From: Stieleria maiorica | GTDB taxonomy: Bacteria; Planctomycetota; Planctomycetia; Pirellulales; Pirellulaceae | Reading direction: 5' to 3' | Length of the DNA stretch: 64,000 nucleotides | Assembly: GCF_008035925.1 (NCBI RefSeq) | Contig: NZ_CP036264.1 | Location: forward strand, 5,981,896-6,045,895 | In this document: positions 12,001 to 18,395 of the stretch, piece by piece | Layout: every line of letters begins with the position of its first letter | Numbering within the stretch: the stretch's first letter is position 1 | The notes under the pieces: model-generated | Seen by the model: the letters and a program-made list of their open reading frames with translations, nothing else | Database searches by the model: none | What the model was told of the DNA's origin: nothing | Program-made: the position numbers and the translations under genes

Positions 12001-13477
12001 GCTCACCGACTCGAACCACATAATCGTCGATCGGCGACAAGATCGGCGTCCTGTTGCCTTCGCTGACGACCACGGTGAAGGTCCCGTCGTCGGATTCATC
12101 GCCATCGGAAACACGCACTCTGAAGACATAGTCTCCCGGGCCTTGCGCTTCGGTCGGCGTCCACGAAAACGCCCCCGTGACCGGGTCCAGCGAAGCCCCG
12201 CTCGGGCCGGATTCAATCGAATAGGTGAGCGTGTTTGCGGGCCGATCGGGATCGGTCGCTGTCAGTTGAAGCTTGAGCTCCGTCTGCTCTTCGACTCGTT
12301 GGTTTTCGACCCGGGCAAGCACCGGTGGCTTGTTGACTTCACGAACATCGATCGTGAAGGAGGTTTGGTCTGATTCACCCGCTAGATCTTCGACATGGAC
12401 GGTGACGTCGACTTGTCCAGGACCGACTGCTTCGGAGGGCGTCCATTGGAGTTTCCCTGTTCGGCCGTTGATCGACATCCCGGTTGGGGCGTCGAGCAGT
12501 GAGTAGGACAAGATGTCGTCGGGGTTGGGATCACTTGCGACGACGTCGTACGTAAACGGTTTCTCTTCGTCGACAGTCTGCCCCGGAATGGCATCGAGCT
12601 TTGGCGGCAAGTTCGACGGGTAGGGGGTTCCGATCGTCACGTCGATCAAGACATCATCGAAACTTCGATCGCCGACCATGTGAGATGGCCAGCTGTGGGC
12701 GTGCATTTCCCAGCCGATCTGATGCGCCGAATGATGTTGATCATCCGCCGCGAGTGCGATTGAATTCGCGCCGCGGACGCGCAGGTGGTTTTCTGGATTG
12801 CCTTGGTCGTCAGCCGGCTGCAAAACATAAACGCCGAGATGACTGCCAGCGGGTAGTGTCATCTCCCAGGCGGGCGGTGCGGAACGGAACTTCGAATAAA
12901 CTACATGCCGATTGGCTGACTCGAAGACCTTTTCGGCGTATCCAGGATCGTTCGGATAACGGCCGCCGACTCTACCCGTCGCCGTCTCCACGACGAAGTA
13001 TCCCAATTCGTTGAACTGCTCGGCGATGAACTCGAACTGCGTGTCGATATCCACCAGCTCGGTTTCGTTGCCTGGCAGCGTCGTGAACATGACGCTGGCG
13101 AATCCGGCGGGCGCAACATCCCCTTCACCTTCCGCAAGTTCGTAGACGGGAGCCCCGTTCGATTGCCCGACACCGTTGATCACCATCAACGCATCGCGCG
13201 GCGAAACCAATCCGTCCGCATTGGTGTCAAAGTAGGATGCAAGCGGATTCGACCGGGGGCCAAGCGGGCCCTCACCATCCAAGGCAACCCGATTGATCAC
13301 CCGCAACGCATCAAGTGGCGTCGCCTGTCCATCGTTGTTGACGTCCAGGGGACGAGAGGGGTTCTGCCAGTCGGAGGCGAGCAGGAGTCGCTGCTCAAGC
13401 TGCTCCATCCGGTGATGTCGAGTCTTTCGGCGGTGGCGAGCTTTCTTGTCGCGGGATTGCGGGGCGAAGCGAGTCAT
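1..13477 (-). CDS. Giant secreted lectin/cadherin-like/RHS-repeat protein, C-terminus beyond the left edge
   Basis: One minus-strand frame stays open from an ATG at 13477 to the window edge (at least 4,492 codons). I checked the phase at about 12445, 9613, 7828, 2128 and 187 and it is constant. From the N-terminus: a basic leader with MEQLEQRLLLAS (residues about 24-35), typical of planctomycete exported giants; two dockerin-like calcium loops (DVNNDGQATPLDAL and DTNADGLVSPRDAL, about 46-100); a DUF4114-like part ending SFDDVLIDVTI; about seven Ig/cadherin-like repeats of about 95 residues (bases 12600-10630), each with a G-x-x-x-W-T-P-type strand; an L-type lectin-like domain (about 9915-9240, with VGVEFDTW and NHIGINVGG); propeller-like stretches (7480-6830 and 5870-5150); an SdrD_B-like segment (about 6060-5870, FLDQNQNGVRDAGERF); more Ig-like repeats (5130-2900); then RHS/YD repeats from about 2330. 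The RHS tip, where such proteins often carry a variable or toxin domain, is not visible. Likely cell-surface adhesion or antagonism; this is inference. Confidence 0.93.
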   Translation of the reverse strand, partial: MTRFAPQSRDKKARHRRKTRHHRMEQLEQRLLLASDWQNPSRPLDVNNDGQATPLDALRVINRVALDGEGPLGPRSNPLASYFDTNADGLVSPRDALMVINGVGQSNGAPVYELAEGEGDVAPAGFASVMFTTLPGNETELVDIDTQFEFIAEQFNELGYFVVETATGRVGGRYPNDPGYAEKVFESANRHVVYSKFRSAPPAWEMTLPAGSHLGVYVLQPADDQGNPENHLRVRGANSIALAADDQHHSAHQIGWEMHAHSWPSHMVGDRSFDDVLIDVTIGTPYPSNLPPKLDAIPGQTVDEEKPFTYDVVASDPNPDDILSYSLLDAPTGMSINGRTGKLQWTPSEAVGPGQVDVTVHVEDLAGESDQTSFTIDVREVNKPPVLARVENQRVEEQTELKLQLTATDPDRPANTLTYSIESGPSGASLDPVTGAFSWTPTEAQGPGDYVFRVRVSDGDESDDGTFTVVVSEGNRTPILSPIDDYVVRVGEPVQFTAQATDPDIPENRLTYRLAAGAPPGASIDADTGQFSWTPTGQQSRQQYNLSVVVSDNVDPEAMTDMQSFVVTVANSAPEMDAIENQGVDELTEWTYSPSATDIDLPSDSQTYSLQSSPAGMQIDPQTGELSWTPTELQGPGSYSVVVVVSDLDGATDTESFTIAAREVNVAPVAEPILNQTIDEQALFSLHVTATDVDHPSNLLQYTLTQGPTGAQIDSATGEFSWTPSEADGPGTYPIVVTVTDSGTPTLSDQVSFEITVGELNREPVLDFIPDQTVDEETTLRFTATATDPDIPANNLTFSVTGNPPTSSIDPITGVFTWTPSETEAPMNYVIQVTVSDNGNPSRSDSQEVMISALEVNEAPVLQTINDVTVELGETVAFTAIATDPDSPVNTLTYSLDPGAPDGASIDPETGAFSWTPSANQDEGVYPITVTVTDDGDPIKDHSQTFEVSVGSCAFPNLDNWTVTQHGDTKNPGSVVVDNCSAVMTEGDSFLVTLGQAFVVPDAPSALEFSFDDLVFDETDTGFINDAFEVALLDPFGNSLVPSIDRGHDAFFNVTEQIATAAASGVTITENKVVVDISGLTTGETANLVFRLINDDADSASTVRITELHLGGLQSTSTGIAAVTESSSRSNVLTQTSTNISPYLVPPGEIQSSLDPATPKNSDSASVEQSNDSAESSVFVQFKDFSDTSALKLNGAARTLNSQDGRVLRVTSAGPSQAGSFFSSTQVNAADFSSAFSFRITNRGGRIFDCNSIAGADGIVFVVQSVSSSIGSSGQGIGYAGISRSVGVEFDTWCNAANRDPSSNHIGINVGGTVNHGSGAPHTRNISPDFDNGSIWYAWVDYDGTELEVRVSQNDIRPEQPQLTRQLDIPQIINSETAFVGFTSGTGADWGNHDIINWQYNESFDPIGVPEFTINARTARSRVEVGDQTLITGDARSIIGKGGPTEREVSITHVLINDRPVNIVDASGSFFAYVEVGPGENRFEITAFDALDQQSQTSLTITGLSSGDDIDFSRFSDITDTFQEVYGRTSFKDSDDRLLVDLATRNTGTFETDVPLLVGIKNISDPTVSVVGADGFMPGGTPYYDYTEAVRDGTLEAGETTDSPTVTFHTPSRQQFDYELVFYGKLNEAPIIESLPKIEAAYDREYRYEVLATDPEDDPLSYTLTTKPAGMDFAPGTTDVVWQPSISDIGYHDVVVTVSDGRGGTAEQRFTIEVLEAPPNRPPVFTSVPITSTASTSFEFLGTDIPIISYGEAGQKYLVGSHGFLPGFEQPGFDDSDFLVGQGAFGSPRNGCSNLPSPIRTNWPTNTDLLVRHEIDLPSNVRNIRWYGAVDNRYELFWNGQRIGGGGGGCAQRDYFRANVSDSLVNVGENTLAIRGIDLGVVSYLDFRLIADFVPEGIAEPEYLYSASAIDSDNDPLSFSLQEAPDGMQVAPTTGTITWNPTVKQIGNHRVVLEVSDGRGGVATQEFIVCVHPDPDNHDPVIISEPVTSITVPARSTGSVLYGIDFADPTSLYRVDDLNSNAVVVGSTTVSELSDLAIDPSTGEAFAINADGLYQLSLETAETAFIGATGLPAPSSLEILPDGRIIAADFESSQLYLVDRSTGAATVLFDTGWLFHGDVAFDPLSGDLFGSAFQGPPPASDTLIQIDLDRKTVSAVGDLGMVVTGLGFTSDGRLLAANSSSTNVYVVDPKTSMTRSVYDAGITLGAGLALRAVEITSDPTTHFGIEFPLGDLSFADRVVRYEPGPDVAGVGDDNPQNALGPPEPNGEFGTRTELGKDGVLVVEFVDNYLVDQQDVAGGLDLYIFEAGSAVESFQVEISENGIDWIDLGTVKGQPTGIDIGPFVDANSVFRFVRLTDVLPDETRGEADINAIGAIGSIDASAFYQYDVDAIDPDLDALSYSLLDGPDGIVIDPDNGLVTGTFSADAIGIHPVTVRVEDGRGGFDEQRFTINVRSSAGGEIRGRKTVVDVDPVVIAESSFDEGPGGWTIFLDQNQNGVRDAGERFTITDQNGDYAFTDLAEGRYTVREEARQGWEQTYPGRPVGSRLIAMSEANGDVFEVDPKTGQAVRIASIGLPADSFEFIAPYTAYLGHNSNRVSRFDLKTGTATEVAVLDGVENIEALAFDGVNLYAAISLDQDGQAERLAIIDVENSQWSEVAVFGAQFTDVDSLAVLPDGRLLFTHLSQPFSIGVYDPLTKAVTNLGGLEYSVIGLDVDRDGTIFATTYDLFTSGSQSLLLEIDLNGPIATVIGDTQIPIAAGLSVVPDYTIADGYSVHVARNHVVSDVDFTNRKLSDGPNRRPAIQSQPVTANVVGALYRYNVSATDPDKDPLTFQLPVAPAGMTIHPSLGAMVWQPSFEQVGTHEVLVQVTDGRGGSNVQSFSISVDDPNVAPVITSQPVRTAVRGATYQYELTAQDADGDPITFEIDGMMPVGMTIEPVELENSDEKIVESFHRLTWSVPFDAADADTFIRVVARDCRGGETVQQWSIDLLDAATVNRFPEITSTPRLKARHGLPWSYRVSAFDPDGEALTYALGASPQGMQITSDGLVTWTPPLDTDTSVAVDVIVSDGRGGEKRQPFRLGIVSVDTNLAPSINSVPPIAAVLDQSYAYDPSAKDPDGDSITWNLTVAPRGMSIDAVSGKIRWLPDDQQLGSHQVVLTANDIFLGHATQRFTIHVGCNNLAPAIVSVPPTVALSDRIYLYPARGEDFENDSLRWRLVNAPAGMSIDESNGVIRWTPNSGQIGSHDVLVEVRDELGFGTQSYTLVVNSADAPVDPNNPDGPTKGNRAPIITSAPVFNSEVGSLYQYQVRAIDADGDNVTIALADGSPAGMEINDGLVTWTPTESDIGTPLISILAIDQFGATSTQGYVLSVITNQPPSITSAPNTQVTRGATYRYTVAAEDPDRDPLTWSLGDSAPAGMSIDNKGRILWETTGFANDSVDVTVIVTDNRGQPDSQDWTITINDDTQPPAVDLVVIVGDQAHRGTAQVDLGADYRVRVTATDNVAVTDIRLLVDGRPVTLDAFGLVRLPTIATGDISLTAYANDAAGLEGSTSATITVVNPSSNNPPKESEPGFPTRPDPDPSDAGEPVVEITKPVLGKRISNATLIEGSAYDPEGNFWYYDVRYARADRVSLANIDIDDPDWVLIKRSSSEVRAGELAVFDPALVSNDAYAIIVTAFDSNGRGYVQPTMVYVEGSVQTGNFQLQLTDLTIPLSGIPIEVTRVYDTLEATESGDFGYGWKLGVQDARIFEATAIGSGSAFNGGNDKFVPGVTKVYLTNPDGQRIGFTYNLTDLQASWFGTTARPVFTPDEGVYDTLTIDTTSVAVGGILGALGGGINPDVYTLTTKDGTKYRYNQFTGLQTVTDRNGNVVTFTEDGISHTSGESIQFIRDHRGRITSVIDPAGERISYEYDLKGDLVEVTNQIDLKTRYEYRQTPPHYLDNAYDSLGRKVMEAVYEQDAETRLYEFKGVVDALGNRVDERDFQTDQNTGVVRDGNGNATTLIYDDRGNVLQEIDPLGLATLREYGDSRNPDAETRIVDRRGFITDQEFDARGNVTKITERGSEANPFAEPIVTLFSYDNGNRVKSITNPLGHVTAFNYDRAGNLIRIKNAEDNTSSFTYDDEGRRASFTDFNGNTTVYDYTDACPCGSPSKATFADGTYQTFQYNQFGQVTEESTHEADGTLVEYRKTFYDKAGRVIEQQTGLEGDPNHPPTIVRSVYDGHLLDWEIIVNPESPNDTPATPVADRKSRITDYEYDAKDRLIRQIDAEAWWNSTTERFENRKGEARGVVEFRYDANDNRILLQDPVGNITTWVYDELNRVVEERDPFYNENLTIDAAIALLETPSGADLAANTGAEHVRAFAYDGEGNQIEMIDRNGRRREFDYDHSGRLTEERWYNEAEHSTDPLALVNTLAFTYDALGNMLTAQDVNSHYVHTYDALNRLTSVDNNPEGTLDLPRVILTYQYDAQGNVIETQDDAGVTVASEYDERNRLAIRRWY

Positions 13478-13494
13478 GGATCTAAAAATCACTC

Positions 13495-13503
13495 GGGGGG
13501 GGG
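13495..13503. repeat. Nine-base G tract just upstream of the giant surface gene
   Basis: Nine consecutive G residues on the plus strand (C on the coding strand) lie 18-26 bases upstream of the minus-strand ATG at 13477, in the expected 5' leader. Homopolymer tracts of this size can vary in length by slippage. Whether this one does is not shown here. Confidence 0.9.
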
Positions 13504-13736
13504 CAATTGAAGCAGTGCACATTCTTATCCCCCTCCCTCAAGGACGCTACACACAACCCCTAAAATCGGATAAACCGGATGCTTGCAGGCTCTTTTGCTG
13601 TCCGAAAGATCGCAATTGTTGCGGTTCAGGAGTCAGCCGCCCTTCGCCGCAGGTCGAAGGCGGCGGTGTGCGAGTCTTCTTCCTGGTCGCGTTGTTTCAT
13701 GTACTGCACGGCTGGACGTGGTGTCGAAAACGCTCC

Positions 13737-13997
13737 ATGGCTGTACGCGGCGACTCGTTCTCAGCGAGGATCCGAGTCAAAGGCTTCTTCTCCCCCGAAA
13801 GAATTGACTGGACGGAAGTCGAATCTAGATTCTTTGACGACTTCGAAGCCTACATCTCAAAGCTCCTAGCAACGGACCGGAGGTTTGTCCTTGATTTTCA
13901 CGATGGCCGGAAAAGCTGGGTCACGGTGAACGAGGGTCAGGAATCCAAGGTCTTGCAGTTGCAGAAAATCGCCGAAACGTCAAACCGGAAGAGTTGA
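13737..13997 (+). CDS. Small uncharacterised protein, possibly a remnant
   Basis: An 86-codon frame from ATG 13737 (MAVRGDSFSARIRVKGFF...) has a balanced, plausible composition and a charged C-terminus. The upstream in-frame extension to 13446 is compositionally odd and overlaps the leader of the giant gene, so I use the internal ATG. I recognise no domain. It lies 16 bases before the broken nucleotidyltransferase-like gene and could once have been linked with it. It may be real, or a fragment of a longer decayed gene. Confidence 0.4.
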   Translation: MAVRGDSFSARIRVKGFFSPERIDWTEVESRFFDDFEAYISKLLATDRRFVLDFHDGRKSWVTVNEGQESKVLQLQKIAETSNRKS

Positions 13998-14013
13998 ACG
14001 GGCAACAACCCTC

Positions 14014-14519
14014 TTGCACGCGACGGGCGAGCTGGGAGACTGGCTGGTAGGAAACATCCATCGAGATGATCAGCTATCAGCGAAGCTTCAGTCATTGAGT
14101 TCAGCGTATCTGGAACACTCGCTCGTGATCAAAGGCGGTTGGGTTCGCGAAAAACTGCTCGGCCAGAAGTCAAATGATGTCGATGTGGAAGTTCTTGGGG
14201 AATCCGTCGAACGAGTCGAAGAGAGGCTTGCCAGCACGTTCGGCGGCAATGTGTTTCGGCGGGGGCAGCGAGTGCCGATTCTGGCCGTTCACAATTTCGG
14301 CGGACCGGAATTGCAGGTCGTCGTTCGGCGAGAGGGCGATGATTTGCTCCACGCTAATTACACCTGCAATGCACTCCGCTACAAACTTCGCGTTGTGAAG
14401 ATCCTCTCGGCGACCTAGGATCCATCGCCGAAGGCCGCGTTCACCATCGGAACGAAGCACTCGAACTGCTACGCCGAGTTTTTGCTCTTCGATCCGATTC
14501 AGGAACAGAAGGAGAGTAA
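14014..14519 (+). pseudogene. Frameshifted tRNA nucleotidyltransferase/poly(A) polymerase head-like gene
   Basis: The first frame (TTG 14014 to a stop at 14416-14418) contains VIKGGWVREKLLGQKSNDVD, matching the GG-x-VR-(D/E)-xLLG...DxD nucleotide-binding signature of the CCA-adding enzyme / poly(A) polymerase head family. It continues with NYTCNALRYKLR, like the family's FTINALAYD segment. At about 14392 the homology switches by +2 into another frame, which reads CEDPLGDLGSIAEGRVHHRN (the usual DPFGG..DL..G.IRH segment) and stops at 14517-14519. The tRNA-binding body of a full enzyme (about 400 residues) is absent. An inactive fragment is the best reading. A small MNT-type nucleotidyltransferase is an alternative if the frameshift is a sequencing error. 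Confidence 0.75.
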
Positions 14520-14558
14520 TGTGCATTCGGGTAAACAATAACGCTCGACATTCCAAGC

Positions 14559-16577
14559 CTAGCCCGACTTCCCCAGTTCAGACGCTCAAAGATTTTTTTC
14601 GCGGTTTTTGCGGCCGTGATCAGGCGATTTGAAACTGATTTGCGTTGCCACGTTTTTGCCGCTTGCCCAAATTTTCGTCGTTTCCCGCTACACGCTTTGT
14701 AGTGACGACTTTTGGACTGGCCCGGCCTGTTGGGATTTCTAACATCTTGGCATGTTCATCCGGCAGAAATTCCGAACCAAGAACGGCAAGCGTCATGCTT
14801 ACTGGGCGCTCGTTGAGTCTTATCGCACCGAACGGGGGCCACGCCAGCGCGTCGTTTCTTGGCTCGGCAAGCTCGATGAAGAAGGCCGACTGGGTGTTGG
14901 CCAGCTTGCATCAGAAACAAAGTTCCCATTCGTCAGTGATCCGATCAAAGGACAAGTTCAACTCTCGTTGCTGGAGGAACCCAAACCGCGGTATGTCAAA
15001 GTCAACGCCAAGGCAGTCCGAGTGGAGAACTGCCGCCAGTTTGGTGCTCCCTGGATCGCTTTGAAGCTGATCGAGAAACTGAATTTGAAGTCGCTGTTCG
15101 ATCGACTTATTCCGGCAGGACGTGAAGCGGTGCCATGGTCGTCCACCGTGTTGCTTTTGCTGATTGCCCGTTTCTGTGAGCCATCGAGCGAACTGTACAT
15201 TGCCGAGCAATGGCTGCCGAAAACGGCGTTGCCGACTTTGCTCGGAGTACCGCAAGAACGAGTCGATGACAATCGGCTCTACAGAGGTCTCGACCAGTTG
15301 TTGCCGCATAAAGATGCGATCGAAATGCATCTCAAGGAACGACTCGGAGAACTGTTTGAGATCGAGTTCGACCTGCTACTTTACGATGTCACCAGCACCT
15401 TTTTTGAAGGACAAGCCGCCGCCAACCCGAAGGCACAGCGCGGCTATTCACGAGACAAGCGAAGCGATTGCAAGCAGGTCTGCATTGGCTTGGTCGTCAC
15501 CCGCTGCGGTATGCCGCTTGGGTACAAGGTTTTCTCGGGAAATACAGCGGACGTGACGACCGTTGAAGAGATCGTCGAAACGATGGAGTCCCGTTACGGC
15601 ACGGCAGGGCGTCTTTGGGTGATGGATCGTGGCATGGTCAGCGAGGACAATATTCAGTTTCTTCGTGATGGTGGTCGCCGCTACATCATTGGTACTCCTA
15701 AATCAATGCTACGGAAGTTCGAAGCGGAGCTGCTCAAGAAAGATTGGAACAGCGTTCGCGACGGTTTGGAGGTCAAACTCTGCCGTCGCGATGACCTTGG
15801 CAAGGGAGAACTTTTTGTTGTGTGTCGTTCAGCAGATCGGCGTCGAAAAGACGAAGCAATCTTGCGCCGGTCGGAGGAAAAGATCGAGACCCGCCTTAAG
15901 ACAATGACGACGCGTTGCACAAAGCAAAAACGTGACGTTCAGAAAGTGGAGCGTGAGATCGGCAAGCTGCTCGGCCAAAATACTCGTGCCTCCAGGCTCT
16001 TCGAAGTGCAGGTCAAGGAGCGAGATTCAGGTGGGGCGGAAATCATCTGGTCAAAAGTCAAGAATAACACTGATTGGGCAACATTGAGCGCCGGTTGTTA
16101 TTTGCTTCGCACCAACGTTCAGGATTGGAGTGACGAAGAACTGTGGAAGGCGTACACGCAACTGAGCGAAGCGGAGGCAGCGTTTCGGATTCACAAAACC
16201 GATCTTCAACTCCGTCCGATCTGGCACCAGAAAGAGGACCGGGTGGACGCTCATCTGCTGGTCTGTTTTCTGTCTTACGTGATGTGGAAAACGCTCGGTG
16301 GGTTCTGTGAACAAGCCGGCCTTGGCAGCGAGCCTCGCCGTGTGGTGGACGAACTGAGTGAGATTCGATCGATGGATGTGGTCCTACCGACCCAAGAAGG
16401 GATTGAAATCCGCCAAGCCTGCATCGCTCACCCGAGCGAACATCAAACGATCTTGCTTGAGCGTCTCGGCTTGGATCTTCCCAAGCGAATACGTCAAACG
16501 GAAATGTAGTGCCAACTTTTTGGGCGCCACCCCGCAAAAAGCGGCGATTACGCAGCGAACTGGGGAAGTCGGGCTAG
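14559..16577 (+). mobile_element. Complete IS1634-type (IS4-superfamily) insertion sequence, 2,019 bp
   Basis: The element is bounded by perfect 21-bp inverted repeats (14559-14579 and 16557-16577; outer bases CTAGCCCGACTTCC). One intact DDE transposase gene fills it. I found no convincing target duplication: the flanks read CCAAGC on the left and CGGATG on the right. It sits 39 bases after the stop of the broken nucleotidyltransferase-like gene. Perfect ends and an intact transposase suggest it is recent and possibly still mobile. Confidence 0.92.
14752..16509 (+). CDS. IS1634-family DDE transposase
   Basis: 585 residues, near the usual length for the family. A basic N-terminal DNA-binding part (MFIRQKFRTKNGKRHAYW) is followed by an RNase H-like catalytic core. 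The putative acidic triad is D in LLYDVTSTFFEG, D in RLWVMDRGMVS, and E in LSEAEAAFRIHKTDL, followed by a helical tail. These match the IS1634/IS4 pattern known for cut-and-paste transposases. No frameshift or internal stop is present. The product would bind the element's 21-bp inverted ends and move it. Confidence 0.93.
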   Translation: MFIRQKFRTKNGKRHAYWALVESYRTERGPRQRVVSWLGKLDEEGRLGVGQLASETKFPFVSDPIKGQVQLSLLEEPKPRYVKVNAKAVRVENCRQFGAPWIALKLIEKLNLKSLFDRLIPAGREAVPWSSTVLLLLIARFCEPSSELYIAEQWLPKTALPTLLGVPQERVDDNRLYRGLDQLLPHKDAIEMHLKERLGELFEIEFDLLLYDVTSTFFEGQAAANPKAQRGYSRDKRSDCKQVCIGLVVTRCGMPLGYKVFSGNTADVTTVEEIVETMESRYGTAGRLWVMDRGMVSEDNIQFLRDGGRRYIIGTPKSMLRKFEAELLKKDWNSVRDGLEVKLCRRDDLGKGELFVVCRSADRRRKDEAILRRSEEKIETRLKTMTTRCTKQKRDVQKVEREIGKLLGQNTRASRLFEVQVKERDSGGAEIIWSKVKNNTDWATLSAGCYLLRTNVQDWSDEELWKAYTQLSEAEAAFRIHKTDLQLRPIWHQKEDRVDAHLLVCFLSYVMWKTLGGFCEQAGLGSEPRRVVDELSEIRSMDVVLPTQEGIEIRQACIAHPSEHQTILLERLGLDLPKRIRQTEM

Positions 16578-17118
16578 CGGATGTCTGAACCAGGTTGGGC
16601 ACCGGTGTCCGTCACAGACGCCCCCCGCCGGCCGCATCCAGTCGAAACGATTCCATTGATTCCCTGCTGGCAAGATAGATCCACCTGCGTGACCACAAGG
16701 TTCGAACTACAACAAGCATCCCAGCGAGCCGATTCGACGTAGCGGAAAAGTCCTGTCCATTGAAAAAACTGTGCCATCCGATGTCAGCGCGGCGGCCTGG
16801 ACACCGCCGGCGCGAAGCGGTTCACCTAATGCGCGGCGGTGTCGGACACCGCTTTTTCGGCGCGGCGGTGAATCTGACCGCTGCGCTGAAGCGGGCTTCG
16901 TTGGGCGCGGCGGTCGATGCAACCGCCATCTCGAAAACTGACGTGAATCGCGTCAGCTAATGGCGGTTTCTAGCCCATTGACCGTACTTCGGTTGATGGC
17001 GGATTTCATTAGGGGGTGCGTTTGTTGGGTGAACGCGGTGTGGATACGAAACGGTTGCCAAGACCCAATCAACCCACGGTCGGTGGTTGAAGATGTGATC
17101 GCGGAAACGAATCCCACG
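16578..17118. other. Gene-free strip with GCGGCGGT-type hairpin repeats
   Basis: No convincing gene. Between about 16790 and 16950 there are at least four imperfect units built from GCGGCGG and its complement, such as GCGGCGGTGTCGGACACCGC and GCGGCGGTCGATGCAACCGC, each able to fold back. A clearly related stretch occurs at 30122-30190 and a shorter one near 27915-27940, so this is a dispersed family rather than a local duplication. Short open frames across it reflect the repeat periodicity. Confidence 0.7.
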
Positions 17119-17529
17119 TCAACCACTGGCACAACAGTTCTTAAACATCTTTCCACTTCCGCAACCGCAACGCTGTTTTCCCGCCATACGTGCGTCTCGT
17201 CGGTGAGCGAGGGCCCGCTGGCGATCACTGTAATCCGCGCGTCGTTTCTGCGGCCTTCGCCCGCCGTCACCGTCGATCATGGTGGCTTCTAAGTACGCGA
17301 TCTTTTTAGAGCTTCCGTTCTCAAGACATTTCCGAATCAACGGCGCCGGGTCGAAGGCATCGTCGTGTCGCCGGAAGTGAGACTTTTTAACCTTGGGACG
17401 CGGGGCGCCTTCGGTCCATCTCTGGAGATTTGTGTAAGGTGTGCAGCGACTTTGGGAGATTTCCCGCCCAATGGAAAGGGTTTGTGAGGGGACTACACTC
17501 TGGAACGTGATTGGATTATCGGTCGCCAA
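17119..17529 (-). CDS. Small protein with C-terminal SEC-C zinc-binding motif
   Basis: The C-terminus reads KQRCGCGSGKMFKNCC, a clear SEC-C motif (CxC...CC) of the kind found at the end of SecA and in many small proteins, where it binds zinc. The remainder (at most 136 residues) is basic and unrecognised. The start is uncertain: the longest frame begins at 17529, within 24 bases of the divergent CAP-domain gene, so a shorter form is likely. It may be the surviving 3' part of a larger SEC-C protein. The motif is certain; function is unknown. Confidence 0.6.
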   Translation of the reverse strand: MATDNPITFQSVVPSQTLSIGREISQSRCTPYTNLQRWTEGAPRPKVKKSHFRRHDDAFDPAPLIRKCLENGSSKKIAYLEATMIDGDGGRRPQKRRADYSDRQRALAHRRDARMAGKQRCGCGSGKMFKNCCASG

Positions 17530-17552
17530 TCACATTCAACTTAGAGTCAGAC

Positions 17553-18380
17553 ATGAATCGTATCATAGCCATTTTCGCTTTTTCCATGCTCGCGGTGCCT
17601 TCGCCGGCACACGCGACCGACCGTTCTCCCGAAAGCCGGGGCCCCCGCTCGGTTGGCAGGCCTGCCGGCATCATTTTGACATCCGAGACCGCTGCAAAAC
17701 CTCCTGCAGACGATGCCTGGAAGGCACCTGCGTACGCGAGAATTATTGTCCCCTCCGACGCGAAGGTTTTTGTCGACGGTAGCGAATTAAACGACCGCGG
17801 GCCTGTTCGCTGGTACAAGTGGACGCCATCCAAAGATCAACCTTCGAAAAATGTGACGTTGACCGCGACCTGGCAGGACCGAGTCACTCAGGCGAGAAAG
17901 AAGCACACCCGCAAGATTGTCATGCGACCCGGGAAAATTCGATGCGTCATTCTTTGCGGAGCATCGCTCGAATCGATCGTCGACGGTGTCATCTGGCGAA
18001 CGAATCTTCAAAGACAACACTTTGGGATTGCACCTTTGGTCGAGAATCCCATGCTCACCGCAGCCGTGCAAAAGCATGCCCACCACCTCTCGCGGCAAAA
18101 AAAGCTTACTCACCAATTGAACGGAAAAGGGTTCCTTTCGCGATCTCGCCGCGAAGGCTACCACTTGATGACGGGCGGCGAGAACATCGCGGAGGGAGCG
18201 TGGTCTTTTGTCGACGTCGTGGAGATGTGGATCCGTTTGCAGGGACATCGGCGAAACATCCTGAGCAGAGAGTTCACATAAATTGGCCGCGGAACAGCCT
18301 GATCCGCCAGCGGCAGCCGATACGACGTCCAAGTGTTCTGCCGTCCCGCACCGGGAGTTTTCGAACATTCGCAATCTTGA
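17553..18380 (+). pseudogene. Secreted TIGR03000-like + CAP (SCP/PR1) domain gene with two in-frame stops
   Basis: ATG 17553 opens a signal peptide (MNRIIAIFAFSMLAVPSPAHA). A TIGR03000-like stretch follows (ARIIVPSDAKVFVDGSEL), then a CAP domain with HAHHL, GENIA and HRRNIL signatures. The frame stops at TAA 18279-18281, before the last CAP strand. Read past it in the same frame, the sequence continues as IGRGTA, then TGA (18300-18302), then SASGSRYDVQVFCRPAPG, matching the missing YWVQVFG-type CAP C-terminus, and ends at TGA 18378-18380. The gene therefore looks inactivated by two point nonsense mutations with the frame preserved. A truncated but secreted 242-residue product is possible. Confidence 0.8.
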
Positions 18381-18395
18381 GCTACCTGTAGAACA

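Noticed and set aside
1..13477. Dozens of plus-strand frames of 60-330 codons in the first 13 kb
   Set aside because: All are antisense shadows of the continuous minus-strand frame, whose domains read cleanly throughout.
14553..16583. Target-site duplication of the insertion sequence
   Set aside because: Flanks CCAAGC and CGGATG do not match at any length from 4 to 8 bases.
16790..16950. Regular repeat units suspected as a CRISPR array
   Set aside because: Units are imperfect and self-complementary, with no constant-length unique spacers and no cas genes nearby.
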